Shown: positions 1 through 5,079 of the stretch, one piece after another
Numbering within the stretch: the stretch's first letter is position 1
Layout of the letters: every line of letters begins with the position of its first letter
Source of the DNA: JBPOIC01 sp052034865
GTDB taxonomy: Bacteria > UBA10199 > JADFYH01
Reading direction: 5' to 3'
DNA: 5,079 bases
Assembly (NCBI GenBank): GCA_052034865.1
Contig: JBPOIC010000062.1
Span: forward strand, 1-5,079
Position numbers and translations under genes: made by a program
Notes under the pieces: generated by a model
Database searches by the model: none
What the model was told of the DNA's origin: nothing
Seen by the model: the letters and a program-made list of their open reading frames with translations, nothing else

Positions 1-411
1 AATGGAACCAAAGTGTCTGGTGTGAGTAGCGGAGTCACGGTTTCTTCACTTGCCAATGACACGACCTATTATGTGGTTGTGACTGCCTATAATGGATCGG
101 GTGAAGGCGTGATCTCCAGCGAGGTCTCGGCCACACCCATTGCGATCCCCGCAGCTCCTTCCAATGTCGTAGCCAGCGCAGGCGATGGTCAGCTCTCTGT
201 CACGTGGGATGCAGTGAGTGGAGCCACCGGGTATCATCTTTATTACCGGACAAGCTCTGGTGTGACGAAGCTCAATGGAACCAAAGTGTCTGGTGTGAGT
301 AGCGGAGTCACGGTCTCTTCGTTAAACAATGGAACGACCTATTATGTGGTTGTGACTGCCTATAATGTTTCGGGAGAGGGAGTGATTTCGAGTGAAGTAA
401 GTGCGGAACCT
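1..411 (+). repeat. Tandem FN3 modules with 273-bp period (first copy partial)
   Basis: Two FN3 units are offset by 273 bp (91 residues). The partial copy ends near base 141 and the complete copy spans about 148-411. Each carries the late FN3 pattern L.N.TTYYVVVTAYN followed by SGEGVISSEVSA, and the full copy also shows the early strand with the core Trp (LSVTWDAVSGATGYHLYYR). Bases 1-41 are identical to 274-314, and bases 61-94 are identical to 334-367, while the stretches between and after them differ at many synonymous positions. Further FN3 copies probably lie upstream, outside the window. Confidence 0.85.
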
Positions 412-2418
412 AATTATTTTCTGTCTCTTCTGGCAGGTTATCCCGGAGGCCATGGAACTGCAGATGGAACAGGAACCGTGGCGAGATTCTATCAGCCGGG
501 AGGGGTGGCTTATGATGGAAGTGGAAACCTATACGTTTCCGATACGGCCAATCATACCATCCGAAAAATTGTAGCAGCCTCGGGAGTAGTAACTACAATA
601 GCAGGAACTGCTGGATCAGCGGGAAGTGTAAACGGTAATGGAACGTCAGCCAGCTTTAATGGTCCTACAGGCGTGGTTTATGTCAGCGGGTACCTCTATA
701 TTGCGGATCGAAATAACCATAAGATCCGACAGATTGACGTATCGACAGGTGATGTGACGACGCTCGCAGGCGCTGGAACAACGGGTAATACGAACGATTC
801 AGGCACTTCTGCAAAATTTAATGAACCTTGCGGAATTACTCATGACGGAAGTGGAAACCTGTACGTCACTGATAACCGAAACAGTACCGTTCGAAAAATA
901 ATCATAGCCACTCAGGCGGTTTCGACACTGGCAGGCTCGCCTGGTGCTAACGGAAGCACCGATGACACGGGGTCCTTAGCCAGATTCAGACATCCCACAG
1001 GCATCGTTTATGATGGTAGCGGTAACCTCTTCGTTTCGGACACCGATAATAACACAATTCGAAAGGTCATTGTGGGAAGTGCCGTTGTGAGTACGCTGGC
1101 GGGTTCTCCCGGGACCACCGGAAGCACCGATAATACGGGAACTTTAGCGAGATTCAACTATCCAACAGGGATTACCTACGATGGAAGTGCAAACCTTTAT
1201 GTCAACGACTCCGACAACAGCACTATAAGAAAAATCATTATTTCCAGCAGAGTAGTCAGTACTCCTTTTGGGACTGCAGGTTTTTATGGATTGGAAGATG
1301 GAGTTGGATCGGCAGGATATTTTGGCTATGCCTATGATCTGGTCTCTGACGGTAGCGATGCTCTATACGTTGCAGATACCAACTCGAACACAATCCGAAA
1401 AGTTGTTATTTCTTCTGGAGCAATTACGACATTTGCCGGGGCTCCAAGAAGATTTGGTAATACCAATGATATTGGTTCAAACGCCCGATTCTCTTATCCG
1501 CAAGGGCTTACTTCCGATGGGGATGGAAATGTGTATGTTGCGGACAGTGGCAACAATATGATTCGAAAAGTTGTCGTGGCTACGGGTGAAGTGACCACCG
1601 TCGCAGGATCAGGTTTTATTGGAAGTTTAGACGATATAGGTACCAGTGCCAGCTTTAATCAACCTAAGGATCTTGTATATGATGGAGGAGGGTTCCTGTA
1701 CGTAACGGACTCTTTCAATAACACGATCCGGAAAGTGAATGTTTCAACTGGACAGGTAACTACGTTGGCAGGAACAGCAGGAGTTGCCGGTTCTCACGAT
1801 GATACCGGAGCTGCCGCAAGCTTTTATTTTCCCTCTGGAATTGCTTACGATGGGGGAAATTATCTGTATGTTACTGATGCCTTTAACAACACGGTTCGAA
1901 AGATCAATATCTCAACAGCTGCGGTGACGACTGCCTTTGGTTTAGCAGGTGAGTTCGGATCTACCGACGACACGGGGACGGCTGCGAGATTTTTTTATCC
2001 AACGGATCTTGTCTACGATGGAAGTGGAGCCATTTATCTAACGGATTACTATAATAATACTATTCGCAAACTGAATCTCTCAAATAGCGCCGTTACAACA
2101 TTGGCTGGTTCTGCGGGCTCTTATGGAAACGATGATGGAATTGGAAATAGCACTACATTTGATGGCCCAGACGCCATTACCTATGATGGAAATGGAAAAC
2201 TGTATGTTGCTGACAGTTGGAATAACACGATTCGAAAGATTGTCATTGCGAGCGCGGAGGTCTCTACCGTTGTTGGTAATCCTGGTCAGGGATCTTTTTT
2301 AGACGGGATTATTCCAGGCATGATCCATTTACCTTCAGGCATTGTGATTGAAGATGGAAAATTGCTGATCTCTCTAACAAGAGAAGACATCCTCGCAATA
2401 GTGAGCGGGTTGCCTTAA
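1..2418 (+). CDS. FN3 and NHL-repeat protein, 5' end missing
   Basis: The reading frame is open from base 1 to a TAA at 2416-2418, giving 805 residues. The GTG at 13 is not a real start, because the four codons before it (NGTK) match the same place in the next FN3 copy; the true start is left of the window. Residues 1-46 are the end of one FN3 domain, residues 50-137 a complete second FN3 domain, and about 138-805 an NHL-type beta-propeller array whose consensus is F..P.G..YDGSGNLYV.D..NNTIRK....G.VTTLAG. NHL propellers usually bind proteins or other ligands, and FN3 modules act as spacers or adhesion modules; extracellular placement is inferred from this composition and the Ser/Thr/Asn/Gly-rich sequence. 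The protein ends directly after the last blade with no C-terminal sorting signal or membrane segment, so any anchor must be N-terminal. The ligand is unknown. I see no frameshift or internal stop. Confidence 0.93.
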   Translation, partial: NGTKVSGVSSGVTVSSLANDTTYYVVVTAYNGSGEGVISSEVSATPIAIPAAPSNVVASAGDGQLSVTWDAVSGATGYHLYYRTSSGVTKLNGTKVSGVSSGVTVSSLNNGTTYYVVVTAYNVSGEGVISSEVSAEPNYFLSLLAGYPGGHGTADGTGTVARFYQPGGVAYDGSGNLYVSDTANHTIRKIVAASGVVTTIAGTAGSAGSVNGNGTSASFNGPTGVVYVSGYLYIADRNNHKIRQIDVSTGDVTTLAGAGTTGNTNDSGTSAKFNEPCGITHDGSGNLYVTDNRNSTVRKIIIATQAVSTLAGSPGANGSTDDTGSLARFRHPTGIVYDGSGNLFVSDTDNNTIRKVIVGSAVVSTLAGSPGTTGSTDNTGTLARFNYPTGITYDGSANLYVNDSDNSTIRKIIISSRVVSTPFGTAGFYGLEDGVGSAGYFGYAYDLVSDGSDALYVADTNSNTIRKVVISSGAITTFAGAPRRFGNTNDIGSNARFSYPQGLTSDGDGNVYVADSGNNMIRKVVVATGEVTTVAGSGFIGSLDDIGTSASFNQPKDLVYDGGGFLYVTDSFNNTIRKVNVSTGQVTTLAGTAGVAGSHDDTGAAASFYFPSGIAYDGGNYLYVTDAFNNTVRKINISTAAVTTAFGLAGEFGSTDDTGTAARFFYPTDLVYDGSGAIYLTDYYNNTIRKLNLSNSAVTTLAGSAGSYGNDDGIGNSTTFDGPDAITYDGNGKLYVADSWNNTIRKIVIASAEVSTVVGNPGQGSFLDGIIPGMIHLPSGIVIEDGKLLISLTREDILAIVSGLP
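418..2415 (+). repeat. NHL beta-propeller repeat array, 12 blades (last degenerate)
   Basis: Aligning the F-x-x-P position of each unit places blades at 484, 652, 814, 982, 1150, 1318, 1486, 1651, 1819, 1987, 2155 and 2320. The step is 168 bp (56 residues) except for 162 bp after blade 1's successor (652 to 814) and 165 bp at 1486 to 1651 and 2155 to 2320. Blades 1-11 carry the LYV.D..N.TIRK core; in blade 2 it reads LYIADRNNHKIRQ. Blade 6 lacks the conserved proline, and blades 5 and 9 have FG in place of the usual AG at the end of the last strand. Blade 12 keeps P.G and DGKLLIS but has lost the N.TIRK motif and stops before a fourth strand. The segment before blade 1 (FLSLLAG, about 421-441) resembles the fourth strand of a blade and could complete blade 12. 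Confidence 0.88.
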
Positions 2419-2449
2419 AAATTTTCACTTAATTCCTTCTTTCAATTTT
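2419..2449. other. 31-bp gap between convergent genes
   Basis: This AT-rich gap separates the TAA of the NHL gene from the TGA of purH on the opposite strand. I find no GC-rich hairpin followed by a T-run on either strand. The only pairing possibilities are AT-only or very short, so a classical intrinsic terminator is not supported here. Confidence 0.6.
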
Positions 2450-4030
2450 TCAATGTTTGAAATGTCGCACACTCGTAAACAGCATTGCCAGGTTGTGTTC
2501 ATTGGCAGCCTGAATCACTTCTTCGTCCCGCACCGATCCCCCAGGTTGAATGATTGCACTGATTCCGGCCCCTGCGGCTTCATCAATCCCATCTCTAAAT
2601 GGAAAGAAGGCATCGGAGGCGAGTACTGATCCTTCCAAAGACTCCTGTGCCTTTTGAGCACCGATTCGAACGGAATCCACCCGACTCATTTGCCCTGCCC
2701 CAATCCCGACTGTGGCTCCGGGTTTTGCATAAACAATCGCATTTGATTTGACGTGTCTGGCGACACGCCAGGCAAAATCGAGGGTTTTTATTTCCTGAGG
2801 GGTAGGAGGTCGTGCTGTTACCACCTGACAGCTTTCAATTTTAAAGGGTTGAAGATCTTTATCCTGAAGAAGCAAACCGCCCGTGATTTTTTTCAGATCG
2901 AGGGTTTCGGGCTTCCAATGCTGAATCAAAGGGGTTTTGAGAATTCTTAAATTTTTCTTGGATTTTAAGAGATCGAGAGCTTGAGCTTCGTACTCTGGAG
3001 CAATGAGGGCTTCAAAAAAAGTTTGCTGAAAAGCTTCTACAAAACTCAAATCCACTTTTTGATTCACAGCCACAATTCCACCAAAAGCCGAAACCGGATC
3101 ACAGGCGCGTCCCTTCAGAAAAGCCTGAAGAATGGAATCTCCCAGCCCAACCCCGCAAGGATTGTTGTGTTTGACAATAACACAGGCGGGTTCCTGAAAC
3201 TCTTTGACGATATTCAATGCGGCATCGAGGTCGAGCAGATTGTTGAAGGAAAGCTCCTTGCCATGCAAGACGGCTGCGTTTGATACGCAGGGCTCTTCGA
3301 TTTTTGCGGATTTGTAAAAGGCAGCATTCTGATGAGGATTTTCTCCGTAGCGCAAGGGAGAGACCTGCTGAACCTGAAGGGTAAAGGATTTTGGAAATTT
3401 TGAAAGGGTTGGAATTTCGTCCCATTCGCAACGATCGATTCGTGTGAGAAAATTGGAAATAGCACCATCATAGGATGCGGTATAGGTAAAGGCTTTTTGG
3501 GCCAGTTTGAATCGCATCTGGCGGTCTGTTTTTCCCTGGGTTTCTTTAAGGGTTTGGATGAGAGAAGTGTAATCGGAGGGATCGACAACCACGGCCACCG
3601 ATTCAAAATTCTTGGCAGCGCTGCGAATCATAGAAGGCCCGCCAATATCAATGTTTTCAATTGCCTCATGGAGCGGGACTTCTTTTTTGGCGATCGTTTC
3701 TTCGAAGGGATAAAGATTCACAACGACCAGATCGATGGGCTCTATTTGATGCGCTTGCATTTCTTTTACGTGCTGAGGGCTTTCACGACGACCTAAAAGA
3801 CCCCCATGAATTTTGGGATGAAGTGTTTTTACACGGCCTTCCAGAATTTCGGGAGAGCCGGTAAATTCTGAAACTGTTTTTACCGGAATACCTTCCTTCT
3901 TTAAAATTTCAGCCGTATTGCCCGTAGAGAGGATTTCGACCTGAAAAGAATGCAAGCATTTTCCCAGTTCTATGATTCCATCTTTTTTGGAAACACTGAT
4001 GAGAGCACGTCTAATTTGTACTTCCTGCAT
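2450..4030 (-). CDS. purH: Bifunctional AICAR formyltransferase / IMP cyclohydrolase
   Basis: This enzyme catalyses the last two steps of purine synthesis in the cytoplasm: it formylates AICAR with 10-formyltetrahydrofolate, then closes the ring of FAICAR to give IMP. The 526-residue product is close to the E. coli length (529, from memory) and appears complete. The N-terminal cyclohydrolase (MGS-like) domain covers about residues 1-145, with LISVSKKDGI near the start, STGNTA at 35-40, GRVKTLHPKIHGG at 65-77 and ENIDIGGP at 125-132. The transformylase part follows, with RYGENPHQ at 227-234, the VKHNNPCG motif at 286-293 containing the family's catalytic Lys287-His288 pair, SAFGG at 314-318, GAGQMSRV at 444-451 and ASDAFFPFRDGID at 471-483. 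The C-terminal RHFKH matches the usual family ending. The ATG at 4030 is supported by a strong ribosome binding site. The gene lies 81 bp downstream of the MCE gene on the same strand and could be co-transcribed with it. No purine-repressor operator is evident. Confidence 0.98.
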   Translation of the reverse strand: MQEVQIRRALISVSKKDGIIELGKCLHSFQVEILSTGNTAEILKKEGIPVKTVSEFTGSPEILEGRVKTLHPKIHGGLLGRRESPQHVKEMQAHQIEPIDLVVVNLYPFEETIAKKEVPLHEAIENIDIGGPSMIRSAAKNFESVAVVVDPSDYTSLIQTLKETQGKTDRQMRFKLAQKAFTYTASYDGAISNFLTRIDRCEWDEIPTLSKFPKSFTLQVQQVSPLRYGENPHQNAAFYKSAKIEEPCVSNAAVLHGKELSFNNLLDLDAALNIVKEFQEPACVIVKHNNPCGVGLGDSILQAFLKGRACDPVSAFGGIVAVNQKVDLSFVEAFQQTFFEALIAPEYEAQALDLLKSKKNLRILKTPLIQHWKPETLDLKKITGGLLLQDKDLQPFKIESCQVVTARPPTPQEIKTLDFAWRVARHVKSNAIVYAKPGATVGIGAGQMSRVDSVRIGAQKAQESLEGSVLASDAFFPFRDGIDEAAGAGISAIIQPGGSVRDEEVIQAANEHNLAMLFTSVRHFKH

Positions 4031-4111
4031 AAAATCTCCTTCACCAAAATTAAAAAGTGTTTTGAGTAAATTTAGATTCGTTTCTATCTGAGAAAAATTT
4101 GCATTTCCAGA
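4031..4111 (-). other. 81-bp AT-rich spacer between MCE gene and purH
   Basis: Read on the minus strand, this stretch follows the MCE stop codon and leads into the purH ribosome binding site. It is AT-rich, with poor -35/-10 candidates such as TTTACT and TAATTT at too short a spacing, and no stable hairpin with a T-run. Read-through from the MCE gene and a separate weak purH promoter both remain possible. Confidence 0.5.
4036..4041 (-). promoter_or_regulatory. Shine-Dalgarno site of purH
   Basis: On the minus strand the sequence reads AAGGAG, then ATTTT, then ATG. This is a near-perfect anti-16S match at 5-nt spacing, and it fixes the purH start at 4030. Confidence 0.85.
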
Positions 4112-5079
4112 TCAGGGTTTCATCGACAACACGCCCAAAAGCGATTTGATGTCCTCATCCAGAAAACGAAGGCCAGCGCCCACAAACCAGTCAGGGTCAT
4201 GACGTTTTGAGAGAATGTCATCGACTCCTCCCAAAAGATAGACGCTATCCGTCAAGTTCACGGTTCCCATGGCCTTTAAATGGGCTCGGTCGTTTTTAGT
4301 ATTCTGAAAATCGAACGCTGAGAGCTGAATGCCAACAGGACCGCGGTTGTAATCGAGCCCTACTCCTCCCGTCGATTCAATCATCCCTGCCCTAAAAGTG
4401 AAGTCGTGGAATTTTTTTGCAAACTCCGCAGACACTCTGAACTTCTTATTAAACTCTTCTTTGCTGGTTGAAACGGTGGAGGTCACACCGCCGGAGGTGA
4501 CATCGGTGACGGTTCGGGTCACTGTGGGAGAAGGATCCGGATCGGCGATAAAATCGAGCTTAAAATATTTATCAGGTCTGGGTTGCAGAATGATACCGGC
4601 ATAATGTTTAAAATCATTTGTCGTGCCGAGATATTCGAGATGATAGTCGATCAGGGTTTGAAGTCTGGCGATGGGTCCTGTCAATTCATTGATGTTATCC
4701 AATGCCTCATTAACCCGATCAGAAGTTGCAGAGTTGTTGATTAGCTGGCCCAGGGTTCCTTTTCCATCGTTAATCTTGCGGGTGATTTGATCGATATTGC
4801 GTAAGGTGTCCTGAATTTCATAGGTATTCTCACGTGTCAGGGATTTTAAGTTTTGGCTCAGGTCTTTCAGGTTGGCAATCATCACGCTGATGTTCTCGCG
4901 ATTCTCATCCGAGAGACTTGCCACCCCATACGTTATTTTTTCGATGTTTTTTAAAATTTGGGGAAGAACGGCCTGATCTCCACTGATGGAGGTTTTAAGA
5001 GAGCCAGTGATCTCTTTTAAATCGAGAGCAATGTCGTTTAAATTTTTGCCCAACTCATTGAAATCTACGACAGGAGAAA
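4112..5079 (-). CDS. MCE/MlaD-family protein, C-terminal part
   Basis: The frame is open from the right window edge to the TGA at 4112-4114, giving 321 residues. The TTG at 5053 is not the start, because the frame continues upstream as VVDFNE; the start and the MCE domain itself lie beyond 5079. MCE proteins form periplasmic assemblies that carry lipids between the inner and outer membranes, usually with an MlaE/MlaF-type ABC transporter, which would be expected upstream. Residues 1-150 are mostly helical with regular Leu/Ile spacing (for example DLSQNLKSL, LRNIDQITRKI) and contain GKGTLGQLINN at 105-115, a motif common in the helical tails of this family. From about residue 155 the chain becomes beta-rich (YFKLDFIADP, RVSAEF, FTFRAGMIESTGGVGLDY, VYLLGGVDDIL, WFVGAGLRFLDEDI), interrupted by a Thr/Ser/Val-rich stretch at 184-205. 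The total length is well above that of E. coli MlaD (about 183 residues). The beta region may contact or insert in the outer membrane; that is inference. Confidence 0.82.
   Translation of the reverse strand, partial: SPVVDFNELGKNLNDIALDLKEITGSLKTSISGDQAVLPQILKNIEKITYGVASLSDENRENISVMIANLKDLSQNLKSLTRENTYEIQDTLRNIDQITRKINDGKGTLGQLINNSATSDRVNEALDNINELTGPIARLQTLIDYHLEYLGTTNDFKHYAGIILQPRPDKYFKLDFIADPDPSPTVTRTVTDVTSGGVTSTVSTSKEEFNKKFRVSAEFAKKFHDFTFRAGMIESTGGVGLDYNRGPVGIQLSAFDFQNTKNDRAHLKAMGTVNLTDSVYLLGGVDDILSKRHDPDWFVGAGLRFLDEDIKSLLGVLSMKP

Noticed and set aside
46..237. 63-codon minus-strand open frame opposite the FN3 modules
   Set aside because: It is the antisense of clear FN3 coding sequence and has no similarity to anything I recognise.
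1268..1561. 97-codon open frame on the + strand inside the NHL region
   Set aside because: It is in a different frame from the clear repeat protein, its translation shows no recognisable domain, and the repeat pattern of the main frame runs unbroken through it.
1..2418. The whole repeat array as a non-coding satellite or CRISPR-like array
   Set aside because: The period is a multiple of three, the frame stays open throughout, and the unit matches the NHL protein consensus, so it is a protein repeat and not a DNA repeat array.
2417..2450. AAAAATT and AATTTTT arms that could pair across 20 bases, as a possible terminator
   Set aside because: The stem is AT-only with a 20-base loop, far too weak for an intrinsic terminator.
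2448..2462. TTTCAA-TGT-TTGAAA inverted repeat overlapping the purH stop
   Set aside because: It is a six-pair AT-rich stem without a following T-run on either strand, and it is easily explained by chance in AT-rich sequence.
2753..3864. Several 65-130 codon open frames on both strands within purH
   Set aside because: They lie wholly inside a full-length, well-conserved purH reading frame, have no recognisable motifs, and look like chance shadows.
4398..4604. 68-codon + strand open frame opposite the MCE gene
   Set aside because: It overlaps the Thr/Ser-rich and beta-rich coding region of the MCE protein, and nothing in it suggests a real protein.

Overview
The window holds three protein genes and no RNA genes, mobile elements or CRISPR arrays that I can see. 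Two of the genes run off the window edges. The protein types point to a diderm (Gram-negative) bacterium: an MCE-family lipid-transport protein with a beta-rich C-terminus, and a large repeat-built protein with fibronectin type III and NHL modules. The style of the MCE protein resembles those I recall from deltaproteobacteria-like lineages, but the sequence does not fix the taxon and I hold that loosely.

Positions 1-2418 (+ strand) are the 3' part of a gene for a modular, probably exported protein. It begins mid-domain in one FN3 module, has a complete second FN3 module, and then a long NHL beta-propeller array with 11 full blades and a degenerate twelfth. It ends a few residues after the last blade. 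Its start, and any signal peptide or anchor, lie to the left of the window.

Positions 2450-4030 (- strand) are a complete, ordinary-looking purH, the bifunctional enzyme for the last two steps of IMP synthesis. It converges on the NHL gene with only 31 bases between the stop codons. Positions 4112-5079 (- strand) are the C-terminal 321 residues of an MCE/MlaD-like protein. Its stop lies 81 bases upstream of the purH start on the same strand, so the two genes could be co-transcribed, although they have unrelated jobs.

The MCE protein would act in lipid transport across the periplasm, purH is cytoplasmic housekeeping metabolism, and the NHL/FN3 protein is probably at or outside the cell surface. 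I see no evidence that the three form one system, and nothing amounts to a clearly undescribed system. The points most worth a second look are the repeat architecture of the NHL/FN3 protein (a likely 12-blade array closed by a strand N-terminal to the first blade, and patchwork nucleotide identity between its FN3 copies) and the beta-rich C-terminus with a Thr/Ser-rich loop in the MCE protein.
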